DNA of 64,000 nt from Arthrobacter sp. Soc17.1.1.1 (GCF_036867195.1 NZ_JBAJII010000001.1:930001-994000); one strand, 5' to 3'. Positions 45,463 to 54,909 are shown, counted from the first letter of the stretch. The notes: generated by a model from the letters alone, not told the origin. Translations and numbers: made by a program.

Positions 45463-45760
45463 GATGGGAACCTCCACGGTGGGGGCAGGCCCGGCGGCGA
45501 CCGCCGGGATCAAGAGTTGTGACGAGTGTCACTGGCGTGGGGATCATGTTACTAGCGGCATGTTTCCGCTTTTCACAAAAGCATCCCGACAAGGTAGCGA
45601 TTCGGTAACGAATGTTTCACTAAGGGCCCTTCCCAGTTGAATTTCCGGGTCCGGGACCCCCTGCGGCTCGCCATCCGTCCGGGAACAAAGGGACGCCGAA
45701 AACGTTGCAATTGGTAGGGTTGGACGAACACGCAGCCCCCTACTGGAGGACTAACTCACA
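45463..45760. other. divergent intergenic region, livH / Bax-inhibitor-like gene
   Basis: About 300 bp of lower-GC sequence holds divergent promoters. It contains a 14-bp palindrome ATTCGGTAACGAAT (45600-45613) and, on the plus strand near 45706-45722, TTGCAA and TAGGGT. On the minus strand a TTGTGA/TAGTAA pair with 18-bp spacing lies at about 45553-45583. None is strong enough for a firm promoter call. Confidence 0.4.
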
Positions 45761-46609
45761 ATGGCACTTGGCGGTAATCCGGTCTTCAACGGGAAGAACT
45801 TCCGTTCCGCGACCCGAGGCAACGGAAGCGCCGGCCTCGGCACCATGACGTACGGCGGTACGGCCATGGCGAACCAGCAGCAGCTGGAGCACATGTACAA
45901 CCAGCCGTCGGCCGGTCCGGCGCAGACCGGACGCATGACCTTCGACGACGTCATCGTCAAGACGCTGCTCTGCCTGGGCTTCGTGCTCGTCGGTGCCGCC
46001 ATCCCCGCGTTCGTGGTGCCGGGCCTCGCGGTCCCGCTGATGATCGTCGGTGCTCTCGGTGGCTTCGTCCTCGGCCTCGTCAACTCGTTCAAGCGCGAGC
46101 CCTCGCCCGCGCTGATCCTCGCCTACGCGGGGCTCGAGGGCCTGTTCCTCGGCGGACTCACCATGTTCCTCGAGGCGATGTTCCCGGGCATCGCCATGCA
46201 GGCCGTGCTGGGCACCCTCGTGGTCTTCGGCGTGACCCTCGCCCTCTTCAAGAGCGGCAAGGTCCGCGCGACCCCGAAGGCCATGAAGTTCTTCATGATC
46301 GCGCTCATCAGCTACGCGGTCTTCTCGCTCGTCAACCTCGGGCTCATGGTCTTCGGCCTGACGAGCGATCCCTGGGGTCTTCGGGGAATGGAGATCTTCG
46401 GCATCCCGCTGGGCGTCGTGATCGGCCTCCTGGCCATCGGCCTCGCCGCGTTCTCCCTGATCGTCGACTTCACCTCGATCAGCGAGGGCGTCCGCCAGGG
46501 CGCGCCCCAGCGCTACTCGTGGACCGCGGCCTTCGGCCTGACGGTCACCCTCGTGTGGCTGTACGTCGAGATCCTGCGCCTCCTCGCGATCCTGCGCGGC
46601 GACGACTAG
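45761..46609 (+). CDS. Bax inhibitor-1/YccA family membrane protein
   Basis: The 282-residue protein has a soluble Gly/Asn/Gln-rich N-terminus (about 65 residues). Seven membrane segments follow, with YccA-type features: SPALILAYAGLEGLFLGGLT, IALISYAVFSLVNLGLM and the acidic-residue helix SLIVDFTSISEGVRQGAPQR near the C-terminus. The family includes proton-sensitive calcium leak channels; the bacterial role is unclear. The ATG has TGGAGGA upstream. A perfect bidirectional terminator separates it from galK. Confidence 0.9.
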   Translation: MALGGNPVFNGKNFRSATRGNGSAGLGTMTYGGTAMANQQQLEHMYNQPSAGPAQTGRMTFDDVIVKTLLCLGFVLVGAAIPAFVVPGLAVPLMIVGALGGFVLGLVNSFKREPSPALILAYAGLEGLFLGGLTMFLEAMFPGIAMQAVLGTLVVFGVTLALFKSGKVRATPKAMKFFMIALISYAVFSLVNLGLMVFGLTSDPWGLRGMEIFGIPLGVVIGLLAIGLAAFSLIVDFTSISEGVRQGAPQRYSWTAAFGLTVTLVWLYVEILRLLAILRGDD

Positions 46610-46651
46610 CAGTCCGGTAGCAGTCCCGGGCGCCTCGGCGCCGCGACCACA

Positions 46652-46689
46652 AGGAGAGGCCCGCACCCGTCAGGGTGCGGGCCTCTCCT
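46652..46689. terminator. bidirectional terminator before galK end
   Basis: A perfect 17-bp stem (46652-46668 with 46673-46689) with the loop GTCA lies between two convergent genes. Confidence 0.9.
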
Positions 46690-46722
46690 GTCGTCGGGCT
46701 CGTGTCAGGCGTCGGGCCCCTG

Positions 46723-47880
46723 TCAGGCCACGCGCGCCGCTCCGGCACCCGGCAGGACGCTGAAGATCACCGGCGCGCGGAAGTCCGCCGCGGCGAAGGC
46801 CCGCTCCACGGCCGTGCGGATGGCCGGGACGTCGTCGACCCGGGCGAGGGCGATCGCCGCGCCGCCGAAGCCGCCCCCGGTCATGCGGGCACCGAGGGCA
46901 CCGGCCTCGAGGGAGGCGTCCACCGCGGTGTCGAGTTCGGCGCAGGAGATCTCGAAGTCGTCGCGCATCGAGGCGTGGCTGGCGACGAGCAGCGGGCCGA
47001 GCTCCGTCGGTCCGGTACCGGTGAGGACCTTCACGGCGTCCTCCACCCGCGCGTTCTCCGTGACGATGTGCCGCACCCGCCGGAAGGTCTCCTCGTCGAG
47101 CACGCCCGCCGCCTCCGCGAGGTCCTTCACGGAGAGGTCCCGGAGGGCCGGGACGCCCATCAGCTCGGCGCCGAGTTCGCACGAGCGGCGCCGTGCGGCG
47201 TAGCCGCCGGTGGAGTGCGAGTGGCTGACCCGGGTGTCGATGACCATGAGCTCGAGTCCGGCACCCTCGAGGTCGAGGGGGACGAGCCGGGAGTCGCCGG
47301 AGCGGCAGTCGAGGAAGACGGCGTGGCCCACCTCGCCCAGCAGGGACGCGGACTGGTCCATGATGCCCGTGGGGGCGCCGACCATCCGGTTCTCGGCGAG
47401 CTGGCCGATCGCGGCCAGCTCGCGCCGGGAGACGCCGGCCTGCGAGAGGTCGTTGGCCGCGACGGCCACGGAGCACTCCAGGGCCGCGGAGGACGACAGT
47501 CCCGCGCCGACGGGGACGGAGGAGTCGACGAGCAGGTCCATGCCCGGGCAGCGGTGGCCCGACTGCTCCATGGCCCACAGGACGCCGAGCGGGTACGCCG
47601 CCCACCCCTCCACGCCGCCCTCCTCGAGGGCGTCGAGGTCGACCGTCACCGGGGCCTCGTCGGGCGCGAAGGTGGACGCGACCCGGACGACGCGGTCCGG
47701 GCGGACGGCGGCCGCGACCGTCGTCGAGTGCTTGATGGCGAAGGGCAGCACGAAGCCGTCGTTGTAGTCGGTGTGCTCGCCGATCACGTTGACGCGCCCC
47801 GGGGCCGACCAGAGGCCGTCCGGTTCCGTGCCGAAGCGCTCGGTGAAGGCCGCCGCGAGATCGAGGGGTGTGGAGTTCAT
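46723..47880 (-). CDS. galK: galactokinase
   Basis: This 385-residue GHMP kinase phosphorylates galactose at C1. It has PGRVNVIGEHTDYNDGFVLP (galactose-binding signature), the ATP loop VPVGAGLSSSAALE and the C-terminal GARMTGGGFGGAAIAL. Length is typical. Its start overlaps the galT stop by 4 bp. It is the last gene of the deoR-galT-galK operon. UDP-glucose 4-epimerase (galE), needed for a full Leloir pathway, is not in this window. Confidence 0.97.
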   Translation of the reverse strand: MNSTPLDLAAAFTERFGTEPDGLWSAPGRVNVIGEHTDYNDGFVLPFAIKHSTTVAAAVRPDRVVRVASTFAPDEAPVTVDLDALEEGGVEGWAAYPLGVLWAMEQSGHRCPGMDLLVDSSVPVGAGLSSSAALECSVAVAANDLSQAGVSRRELAAIGQLAENRMVGAPTGIMDQSASLLGEVGHAVFLDCRSGDSRLVPLDLEGAGLELMVIDTRVSHSHSTGGYAARRRSCELGAELMGVPALRDLSVKDLAEAAGVLDEETFRRVRHIVTENARVEDAVKVLTGTGPTELGPLLVASHASMRDDFEISCAELDTAVDASLEAGALGARMTGGGFGGAAIALARVDDVPAIRTAVERAFAAADFRAPVIFSVLPGAGAARVA

Positions 47881-49004
47881 GCCTGGTCCTTACGTGCTGG
47901 AGCGGGAGTGGCGCTGCGGAGTGCCTCAGCGACCTTCTCCGGGGTGGTGTCGTTGATGAAGGCGCCCATCGCGGCCTCCGAGCCGGCCAGGAACTTCAGC
48001 TTGTCGGCGGCGCGGCGGGGGGAGGTCAGCTGGAGGTGCAGGTATCCGGCGGGCCGGAGGACGTCGTCGATCGGGGCCTGCTGCCAGGCGGCGATGTACG
48101 GGGTGGGCGTCGGGTACAGGGCGTCGAGCCTGCCGAGGAGGTCGAGGTAGACCGTGGTCAGCTCGTCCCGCTCCTCACCGGTGAGAACCGTGAAGTCGGC
48201 GACCTGGCGGTGGGGGACCAGATGCACCTCGAGGGGCCAGCGGGCGGCGAAGGGCACGAACGCGCTGAAGTGCTCGCCCTCGAGCACCATGCGGTCCCCG
48301 GACGCACGCTCGGAGGCGAGCGCGTGCCCCATGAGGGTCTGCGTGCCACCGGAGGCCTCGAAGAACTCGGCCGCCCGGGCGGCCAGCGTCGCGGCGCGCG
48401 GCGGGATGAACGGGTAGGCGTAGATCTGCCCGTGCGGGTGCAGCAGGGTCACGCCGATGTCCGCTCCGCGGTTCTCGAAGCAGAACACCTGCTTGATGCC
48501 GGGCATCGCGGACAGGGCCTCCGTGCGCTGCGCCCACGCGTCGATGACGGTCCGGGCGCGCTCGGGGCTCAGCGAGCCGAAGGACCCCTCGTGCGCCGAG
48601 TCGAACGCCACCACCTCGCATCGCCCGTACGCCGTCGCCGTCGTACCCCACTCCGGGGCGGCCGGGAGGTCGCCGAGGTCAGGGCCGAAGGACGAGAAGC
48701 GGTTCTCGAAGACGACGACCTCGTAGTCGGCGGGGACCTCCGAGAGGTTCGCGGCGGTCGTGGGGCACAGGGGGCACTGGTCGGCGGGCGGCAGGTGCGT
48801 CCGCGACTGGCGGTGCGCGGCCACCGCGATCCACTCGCCGGTCAGGGCGTCGTAGCGGGCCGTGCCGGCCGGACCGCGCGGGGGCAGGCCGCGGGCGTCA
48901 TGGGTCGCGGTGGGGTCCCGGTGCAGCGCGGCGCTCTCCTCGCGGGCGTCGAAGTAGATCAGCTCGCGCCCGTCGGACAGGCGCGTGGGGGTGATGTGGG
49001 TCAT
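47877..49004 (-). CDS. galT: galactose-1-phosphate uridylyltransferase
   Basis: The 375-residue enzyme exchanges UMP between UDP-glucose and galactose-1-phosphate. It contains the zinc ligand pair CPLC, VVFENRFSSF, and the catalytic HPHGQIYAYPFIPP (His of the HxH motif forms the uridylyl intermediate). The second-half histidines are in EVHLVPHRQVADF. ATG at 49004 overlaps the deoR stop by 4 bp (ATGA), so longer versions are rejected. Confidence 0.95.
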   Translation of the reverse strand: MTHITPTRLSDGRELIYFDAREESAALHRDPTATHDARGLPPRGPAGTARYDALTGEWIAVAAHRQSRTHLPPADQCPLCPTTAANLSEVPADYEVVVFENRFSSFGPDLGDLPAAPEWGTTATAYGRCEVVAFDSAHEGSFGSLSPERARTVIDAWAQRTEALSAMPGIKQVFCFENRGADIGVTLLHPHGQIYAYPFIPPRAATLAARAAEFFEASGGTQTLMGHALASERASGDRMVLEGEHFSAFVPFAARWPLEVHLVPHRQVADFTVLTGEERDELTTVYLDLLGRLDALYPTPTPYIAAWQQAPIDDVLRPAGYLHLQLTSPRRAADKLKFLAGSEAAMGAFINDTTPEKVAEALRSATPAPARKDQA

Positions 49005-49801
49005 GGTCGCTCTTCCAGGAGGGGGTCGGGAACGGGGTCGCAGAGGATCCGGGTGCGGGCGGCGTACTCGTCGCCCGGCCGGAGATCGGTCACCAGGGTG
49101 CCGGCGCTGTCGAGGGGGGCCACGCGGGCGAGGCTCACGACGCCGATCTTGCTCGCGTCGGCGAGGACGACGAGCCGGCCGCAGGTCCGGGCGAACGCCT
49201 GGTTCGTCTCGGCCTCGGCCAGGTTGGGGGTGGTGATGCCGGCGTCCGCGTCCACGCCGTGCGCTCCCATGAAGCACAGGTCGGCGCGGAGCGAGGCGAT
49301 GGTGCCGGTGGCCAGCGGGCCGACGAGGGCCTTCGACGGCGTCAGCTGGCCGCCCGAGAGGAGGACCTGCGGTGCGGCGTCACCCGGGGACACGGCGTGG
49401 AGCCGGTGCAGCTCGTCCGCGAGGGGCAGCGAGTTGGTGATGATGGTCAGTCCCTGGATGCGCGCGAGGAGGGGGGCCAGGGCGTAGGTGGTGGTGCCGC
49501 CGGTGATGGACACCGTCATGCCCGGTGCGAGGAGGGAGACGGCGGCGGCCGCGATCCTCCGCTTCGCCTCGCCGCCGCGTGTCCTGTTGGCGTCGAAACC
49601 GGCCTCCACCGAGCTGAGGCTGCCGGGGCGGACGGCGCCGCCGTGCACCCTGACGAGCGCGCCCCTGGCCTCGAGCACGTCGATGTCGCGGCGGACGGTC
49701 ATCTCGGAGACGCCGAGCGCCACGGCGAGGCCGCTCACGCGCACCGCGGGCTGGTGGGTGAGGCGGTCGATGATCGCTGCATGGCGTTCGGCTGCGAGCA
49801 T
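49001..49801 (-). CDS. DeoR family transcriptional regulator of the gal operon
   Basis: The 266-residue protein has a DeoR helix-turn-helix (residues 5-60: RHAAIIDRLTHQPAVRVSGL, SEMTVRRDIDVLEARG). The sugar-phosphate-sensing domain of the ISOCOT fold follows (VSITGGTTTYALAPLL, DLCFMGAHGVD, DASKIG). ATG at 49801 has AGGAGGATC upstream; codons before it are not supported. As the first gene of the operon it probably represses its own promoter and responds to a galactose phosphate (inference). Confidence 0.92.
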   Translation of the reverse strand: MLAAERHAAIIDRLTHQPAVRVSGLAVALGVSEMTVRRDIDVLEARGALVRVHGGAVRPGSLSSVEAGFDANRTRGGEAKRRIAAAAVSLLAPGMTVSITGGTTTYALAPLLARIQGLTIITNSLPLADELHRLHAVSPGDAAPQVLLSGGQLTPSKALVGPLATGTIASLRADLCFMGAHGVDADAGITTPNLAEAETNQAFARTCGRLVVLADASKIGVVSLARVAPLDSAGTLVTDLRPGDEYAARTRILCDPVPDPLLEERP

Positions 49802-49872
49802 GATCCTCCTGTCGGCGCCGGGGGTGGGGGTGGGGGTGGCGAAGCACAGCACGGAATCCGAACTGGACCGCA

Positions 49873-49896
49873 CCAAAACGAACAAAACCTATCATA
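49873..49896 (-). promoter_or_regulatory. gal operon -10 and DeoR-type operator
   Basis: On the minus strand TATGAT (49891-49896) is a near-consensus -10. Just downstream lies GTTTTGTTCGTTTTG (49873-49887), a directly repeated TTTTG half-site of the kind bound by DeoR/FruR-type regulators. Its place over the transcript start fits repression. It also lies about 65 bp from the divergent galM start. Confidence 0.6.
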
Positions 49897-49947
49897 GGCG
49901 CCCGTGCCACCGCCGGTGCGGGAAACCGGTGCGTGACAGGGCGGCGG

Positions 49948-49953
49948 TAGCAT
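49948..49953 (+). promoter_or_regulatory. -10 element for leaderless galM
   Basis: TAGCAT is followed by 6 nt and the ATG at 49960, with no RBS. Confidence 0.6.
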
Positions 49954-49959
49954 CGCACC

Positions 49960-50874
49960 ATGACTTCGGGAACCCGGCCGGCCAGCGGCACCAACTACAC
50001 GCTGACGGCGGGCCCCGCGACCGTCGTCGTCGCGAGTCTCGCCGCCGCGCTCAGGTCCTACCGGTACGACGGCGTGGCGCTGACCGAGACCTGGGCGGAC
50101 GACGCCATCCCGGCGGGCGGCGGCGGCATCCTGCTGGCGCCCTGGCCCAACCGGGTGGCCGACGGCCGCTGGACACTGCACGGCGAGGAACAGCGCCTCG
50201 ATATCACGGAGCCGTCGAAGGGCAACGCCATCCACGGACTGCTGCGCAACACCGGCTACCAGGCCGTGGAGGTCGGCGACGCCCGGCTGGTCCTCGAGGC
50301 CGAGATCTTCCCGCAGCACGGCTACCCCTTCCACCTGATGCACCGGGCCACGTACGAGCTCACGGAGGAGCAGCTGACGGTGACACAGGAGCTCTCGAAC
50401 CTCTCGGCGTCGCCCGCGCCCTTCGCCCTGGGCGCGCACCCCTACCTGAAGATCTCGGACGTCCCCACCGAGGAGCTCGTCCTCACCCTGCACGCGGAGG
50501 AGATGTTCGAGGCCGACGACCGGTCCATCCCGACCGGCCGGGCACCCGTGTCGGGGCAGCGCGACCTGCGGCAGGGGCAGCGGATCGGGGACATCGTGTT
50601 CGATACCGCCTTCACGGGCCTCGCTCTCGTGGACGGACGCCACGAGCACGTGCTGTCCGCCCCGGACGGACGGCGCGTCACGCTGTGGGCCGACGCCTCC
50701 TTCGCCTACGCCCACGTGTTCATCAGCACGATCTACCCCGGCGTCAGCAAGGCGGTGGCGATCGAGCCGATGACCGCGCCCGCCGACGCGTTCAACTCGG
50801 GGGAGGGCCTGGCCTGGCTCGAGCCGGGTGCGTCCTTCGCCGCGAAATGGGGCATACTCCCGGGTCTCGGATAG
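49960..50874 (+). CDS. galM: aldose 1-epimerase (galactose mutarotase-like)
   Basis: The 304-residue beta-sandwich protein has LLAPWPNRVADGRW, the catalytic His region GNAIHGLLRNT, the second His in GAHPYLKISD and the catalytic Glu near EPMTAPADAFNSGEGLAWLEPG. It interconverts alpha and beta anomers, supplying the anomer galactokinase uses. It is divergent from deoR-galT-galK and probably leaderless. Confidence 0.9.
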   Translation: MTSGTRPASGTNYTLTAGPATVVVASLAAALRSYRYDGVALTETWADDAIPAGGGGILLAPWPNRVADGRWTLHGEEQRLDITEPSKGNAIHGLLRNTGYQAVEVGDARLVLEAEIFPQHGYPFHLMHRATYELTEEQLTVTQELSNLSASPAPFALGAHPYLKISDVPTEELVLTLHAEEMFEADDRSIPTGRAPVSGQRDLRQGQRIGDIVFDTAFTGLALVDGRHEHVLSAPDGRRVTLWADASFAYAHVFISTIYPGVSKAVAIEPMTAPADAFNSGEGLAWLEPGASFAAKWGILPGLG

Positions 50875-50908
50875 CGGACGCCCGGACCTTCTATGGAAGG
50901 ATTGGGCC

Positions 50909-52249
50909 ATGCAGCGTCTCCCCGGAGCGAAACCCCAGCGCGCCCTCCAGCGCGCGGTGAGCCGCGGCGCAGCCGCGCTGCCCGATCCGCTGCCCCGGCA
51001 GCCCGCCGCCACACGGGATCCCGCACCCAGGGACGAGCTCCACGACCGCAGCGCCGACCGCTCGGACGTCCCCGTCGCCCTCCGGATCGCGGCATCCTGG
51101 TCCTGGCGGCTCGCGCTCGTCATCCTCATCAGCGGCGTGCTGGTCTACCTGCTCAGCCGTATCTCGCTCCTCGTCATCCCGCTCATGATCGCGGGCCTGG
51201 TGGCCGCGCTGCTCATGCCGCTGAAGAACGCCCTCAGGCGACGCAGGGTCCCCAACGGGGCGGCCGTCGCCATCACGCTCGTCGGCTTCTTCGGTCTCAT
51301 CACGGGCGCGCTGCTCCTCGTCGGCCGCCAGCTCGCCCTCGGCATCCGGAGCCTCGGAGGCGAGGCGCAGGACGGCGTCCAGCAGGTGCTGGCCTGGCTG
51401 TCGCAGGGCCCCCTCCAGCTCACGACGTCGCAGATCGACCAGTACCTCACCGACATCGGCAACGCCGTCCAGAACAACAGCGCCTCGATCCTCAGCGGGG
51501 CGCTCTCCTTCGGCACGACGGCGGGCCACGTGGCCGCGGGCACGCTCCTGACGGTGTTCGCCCTGATCTTCTTCCTGCTCGACGGCGGCCGGATCTGGCA
51601 CTTCCTCGTGGGCCTCACGCCCCGTCGGGCCCGCGCGGCGGTCGACGGCGCGGGGCGGCGCGGCTGGATGTCCATGGCCAGCTACGTGCGGGTGCAGATG
51701 GTCGTCGCGGGCGTCGACGCCGTGGGTATCGGCGTGGGTGCCGCCGTCATCGGTGTGCCCCTGGCCCTGCCGCTCGGCGTGCTCGTGTTCCTCGGGTCCT
51801 TCATCCCCATCGTCGGAGCCCTCGCCACGGGCTGCGTCGCCGTGCTGCTGGCCCTCGTGGCCAACGGGTGGGTCAACGCCCTGGTGATGCTCGCGATCGT
51901 GCTGCTGGTGCAGCAGGTGGAGGGACACATCCTCCAGCCGCTCATCATGGGCCCTGCCGTCGCGCTCCACCCGCTCGCCGTCGTGCTCGCGGTGGCGGGC
52001 GGCACCCTGCTCGCCGGGATCCCGGGCGCCCTGTTCTCCGTCCCGCTCCTGGCGGTCCTCAACACCTCCGTGCGCTACATCGCCCAGCGGGCCTGGGAGT
52101 ACGACCCGGTCGTGGCCCGGGAGGGCTGGCCCGGAGGGGCTGTCATTAGCGGGCCGGCGGAGGAGCGAGGAGCTCCGGCGCCGGCCAGCACCCCGGGACC
52201 TCCCGCCGCAGCAGCGGCGCCAGCCCTCCAGAGAGAGACCTCCCAGTGA
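50909..52249 (+). CDS. AI-2E family transporter (PerM-like)
   Basis: The 446-residue protein has a soluble N-terminus (about 65 residues), around eight membrane segments and an Ala/Pro tail. Family features are LLSRISLLVIPLMIAGLVAALLMPL, FLLDGGRIWHFLVGLTP, FIPIVGALATG and QQVEGHILQPLIMGPAV. Members export autoinducer-2 or act as Na+/H+ exchangers, so the substrate is open. GGAAGGA lies 11 nt before the ATG. The stop overlaps the next gene by 4 bp. Confidence 0.88.
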   Translation: MQRLPGAKPQRALQRAVSRGAAALPDPLPRQPAATRDPAPRDELHDRSADRSDVPVALRIAASWSWRLALVILISGVLVYLLSRISLLVIPLMIAGLVAALLMPLKNALRRRRVPNGAAVAITLVGFFGLITGALLLVGRQLALGIRSLGGEAQDGVQQVLAWLSQGPLQLTTSQIDQYLTDIGNAVQNNSASILSGALSFGTTAGHVAAGTLLTVFALIFFLLDGGRIWHFLVGLTPRRARAAVDGAGRRGWMSMASYVRVQMVVAGVDAVGIGVGAAVIGVPLALPLGVLVFLGSFIPIVGALATGCVAVLLALVANGWVNALVMLAIVLLVQQVEGHILQPLIMGPAVALHPLAVVLAVAGGTLLAGIPGALFSVPLLAVLNTSVRYIAQRAWEYDPVVAREGWPGGAVISGPAEERGAPAPASTPGPPAAAAAPALQRETSQ

Positions 52250-53571
52250 CCGAGCAGACCGTGACGAACACCCGCACCACCGGCAGTGACAGCACCGGCC
52301 CGACGGCGGTGCTCGACGTCCCCGCCGGCACCGATCTCCCGGTGACCCTCGCCGACATCGAAGCCGCCCACCGCACCCTCGAGGGCGTGATCGCCCGCAC
52401 GCCGATCGAACAGTCCCGGGCCCTCGGCCGGCTCACCGGCTCGACCGTGTCCTTCAAGTGCGAGAACCTCCAGCGCGCCGGCTCCTTCAAGGTGCGCGGC
52501 GCCTACAACCGCATGGCGAAGCTCAGCGAGGCCGAGCGTGCCCGCGGCGTGGTCGCGGCGTCGGCCGGCAACCACGCGCAGGGCGTCGCCGTCGCCGCGG
52601 CCCGCCTCGGGATCGCGGCCCGCATCTACATGCCCCTCGGCGTGGCCCTGCCGAAGCTGGCCGCGACCCGCGGCCACGGCGCCGAGGTGGTCCTCCACGG
52701 CCACAACGTGGACGAGGCGCTCACGGAGGCCCGGAAGTACGCCGACGAGACCGGCGCCGTGTTCGTCCACCCGTTCGACAACGTGGACGTGGTCGCGGGC
52801 CAGGGCACGCTCGGCCTCGAGATCCTCGAACAGGTGCCCGACGTCGACACGATCCTCATGGGCGTCGGCGGCGGCGGACTCCTCGCCGGCGTGGCCGTCG
52901 CCGTCAAGGCGCGCGCGAAGGAGCTCGGCCGCACCATCCGGATCATCGGGGTCCAGGCCGAGAACGCCGCCGCCTACCCGCCGTCCCTCGCCGCGGACGC
53001 CCTGGTGCCCCTGACGAAGGTCTCGACCATCGCCGACGGCATCGCCGTCGGACGCCCCGGCCAGCTGCCCTTCTCGATCATCCGCGAACTCGTCGACGAC
53101 GTCGTGACCGTCAGCGAGGACTCCCTCGCCCGCGCGCTCATCTTCCTGCTGGAACGCTCGAAGATGGTGGTCGAGCCTGCCGGTGCGGTGGGCGTGGCGG
53201 CCCTCCTGGACGGGAAGCTCACGGAGAACGGGGCGCAGCCGGGCAACACCGTCGTGGTCCTCTCGGGCGGCAACATCGATCCCATGCTCATGCTGAAGGT
53301 CATCCAGCGCGGCCTGGCCGCCGCGGGCCGCTACCTCGTGGTACGCATGCTGCTCGACGACCGGCCCGGCTCGCTGGCCACCATCTCGCGCATCATCGCC
53401 GAGTCGGACGCCAACGTGACCGGCGTCGACCACACGCGTGTGGGCGGGTCGATCAGCATGGGCGACGTCGCCATCACCATCAACATGGAGACCAAGGGCG
53501 AGGAGCACTGCGAGCAGGTCCTCAGCAACCTGCGCGCCGAGGGCTTCCAGCCCGTCGTCCTCAAGGGCTGA
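52246..53571 (+). CDS. ilvA: threonine ammonia-lyase
   Basis: The PLP enzyme deaminates threonine to 2-oxobutyrate (isoleucine synthesis or threonine breakdown). The 441-residue protein has a 35-residue Thr/Ser-rich tail, the PLP lysine in RAGSFKVRGAYNR, SAGNHAQGVA, the phosphate loop GVGGGGLLAG and a C-terminal ACT domain (LLDDRPGSLATISRII, about 350-440). A single ACT-type domain and this length are typical of the actinobacterial form. The GTG start overlaps the preceding transporter gene. Confidence 0.93.
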   Translation: MTEQTVTNTRTTGSDSTGPTAVLDVPAGTDLPVTLADIEAAHRTLEGVIARTPIEQSRALGRLTGSTVSFKCENLQRAGSFKVRGAYNRMAKLSEAERARGVVAASAGNHAQGVAVAAARLGIAARIYMPLGVALPKLAATRGHGAEVVLHGHNVDEALTEARKYADETGAVFVHPFDNVDVVAGQGTLGLEILEQVPDVDTILMGVGGGGLLAGVAVAVKARAKELGRTIRIIGVQAENAAAYPPSLAADALVPLTKVSTIADGIAVGRPGQLPFSIIRELVDDVVTVSEDSLARALIFLLERSKMVVEPAGAVGVAALLDGKLTENGAQPGNTVVVLSGGNIDPMLMLKVIQRGLAAAGRYLVVRMLLDDRPGSLATISRIIAESDANVTGVDHTRVGGSISMGDVAITINMETKGEEHCEQVLSNLRAEGFQPVVLKG

Positions 53572-53577
53572 GGGCCC

Positions 53578-54171
53578 GTGCATCCACTCGCTCACCGGGC
53601 CCAGGCGGGCCTCGTCACGGTCGGTGGCCTCGTGGCCGTGATGTGGGTGGTGTTCGTGCTGAACCTGCTCCTGGGGAACCTGCTGGTCCGGACCCTCGGG
53701 ATCGCGCCCCGGCGCCTCGACGGGCTCGACGGCGTGGTGTTCGCGCCGCTGCTGCACGGCGGGGTGGAGCACCTGGCCGGCAACAGCCTGCCCCTGCTGG
53801 TGCTCGGGTTCCTGGCCTTCCTCGAGGGTGCGCGGCGCTTCGCCGTCGCCGTGGCCGCCAGCTGGCTGGCCTCCGGCCTCGGCACCTGGCTCTTCGGCGG
53901 CGGACTGACGATCGGCGCCTCCGGTGTCGTGTTCGGCCTGTTCGCCTACCTGATCACCCGCGGGTTCTACAACCGCGACTGGAAGCAGATCCTCCTCGCC
54001 GGGGTGCTGTTCCTGGTCTACGGGTCCATCCTGTGGGGCGTGCTGCCGCGGCTGGGCTCCAACATCTCCTGGCAGGCCCACCTCTTCGGGGTGCTCGGCG
54101 GCATCCTCGCGGCCTACCTGCTCAAACGGAAGCGGCCCGCCCCCGGGGGGACGGACCGCTTCGGCGCCTAG
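53578..54171 (+). CDS. rhomboid family intramembrane serine protease
   Basis: The 197-residue protein has six membrane segments. The catalytic Ser115 is in GASGVVFGLFAYL, His168 is in WQAHLFGVLGGILAAYLL and the oxyanion region HLAGN is near residue 65. The fold is compact without extra domains. It starts at a GTG 6 bp after ilvA. Substrate unknown. Confidence 0.9.
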   Translation: MHPLAHRAQAGLVTVGGLVAVMWVVFVLNLLLGNLLVRTLGIAPRRLDGLDGVVFAPLLHGGVEHLAGNSLPLLVLGFLAFLEGARRFAVAVAASWLASGLGTWLFGGGLTIGASGVVFGLFAYLITRGFYNRDWKQILLAGVLFLVYGSILWGVLPRLGSNISWQAHLFGVLGGILAAYLLKRKRPAPGGTDRFGA

Positions 54172-54216
54172 TGGTGCTGCGCGGCCGGACCTCTCGATCC
54201 GGCTGAGGGGGCGTCG

Positions 54217-54708
54217 TCAGCCGACGTACGGCGTGGCCGAGAGGATCTCGACGGTGATCTGCTTGCCGTTGGGGGCGGCGTACGTGACAGTGTCCCCGGC
54301 CTTCTTGCCCTGGATCGCGGCGCCGAGGGGCGACTTCTCGCTGTAGACGTCGACGTCCGTGTCGCCGGCGACCTCGCGGCTGCCGAGCAGGAAGTTCTCC
54401 ACGTCACCGGCGATCCGCGCGGACACCATCTTGCCCGGTTCCACGACGCCGTCATCGGCGGCGGCCTCGCCGACGTGCGCGTTCTCGAGCAGCTGGGTGA
54501 GCTGCCGGATGCGTGCCTCGGCCTTGCCCTGCTCCTCCTTGGCGGCGTGGTAGCCGCCGTTCTCCTTCAGGTCACCCTCCGAGCGGGCCTGCTCGATGCG
54601 GGCGACGATCTCCGTGCGACCGGGACCGGAGAGGTGCTCGAGCTCGCTCTTGAGTCGATCGTAGGACTCCTGCGTGAGCCAGGCGACGGAGGCGCTGTTA
54701 GTGGACAC
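54217..54708 (-). CDS. greA: transcription elongation factor GreA
   Basis: GreA rescues backtracked RNA polymerase. The 163-residue protein has an N-terminal coiled coil (LTQESYDRLKSELEHL through KAEARIRQLTQLL) with the acidic tip ARSEGDLKENGGYHAAKEEQ. An FKBP-like C-terminal domain follows (SPLGAAIQGKKAGDTVTYAAP). GTG at 54708 is chosen because AAGGAG lies upstream; longer versions run through the upstream terminator. Confidence 0.96.
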   Translation of the reverse strand: MSTNSASVAWLTQESYDRLKSELEHLSGPGRTEIVARIEQARSEGDLKENGGYHAAKEEQGKAEARIRQLTQLLENAHVGEAAADDGVVEPGKMVSARIAGDVENFLLGSREVAGDTDVDVYSEKSPLGAAIQGKKAGDTVTYAAPNGKQITVEILSATPYVG

Positions 54709-54790
54709 GGGATTACTCCTTCGGTACGGCCGCCTCCGCGGACGGAGGGGCTTGTGATCGGACGGACGGTCGTGGAGCCACCGTCCGCGG

Positions 54791-54846
54791 CAAACAAACA
54801 CCCCGCCTCGTGGTACCGGGGGACCGGTACGCCGGTGAGGCGGGGC
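54791..54846 (-). terminator. terminator between DUF4307 gene and greA
   Basis: On the minus strand CCCCGCCTC and its complement (arms 54801-54809 and 54837-54845) enclose a self-complementary middle. They are followed by TGTTTGTTTG, a good U-rich tail. Confidence 0.75.
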
Positions 54847-54909
54847 GCTAGGTTTCCATCCAGTCTAGAGGGGTGCGGGCTAGAACCCAAGAGATGCCGG
54901 CGGAACCGC

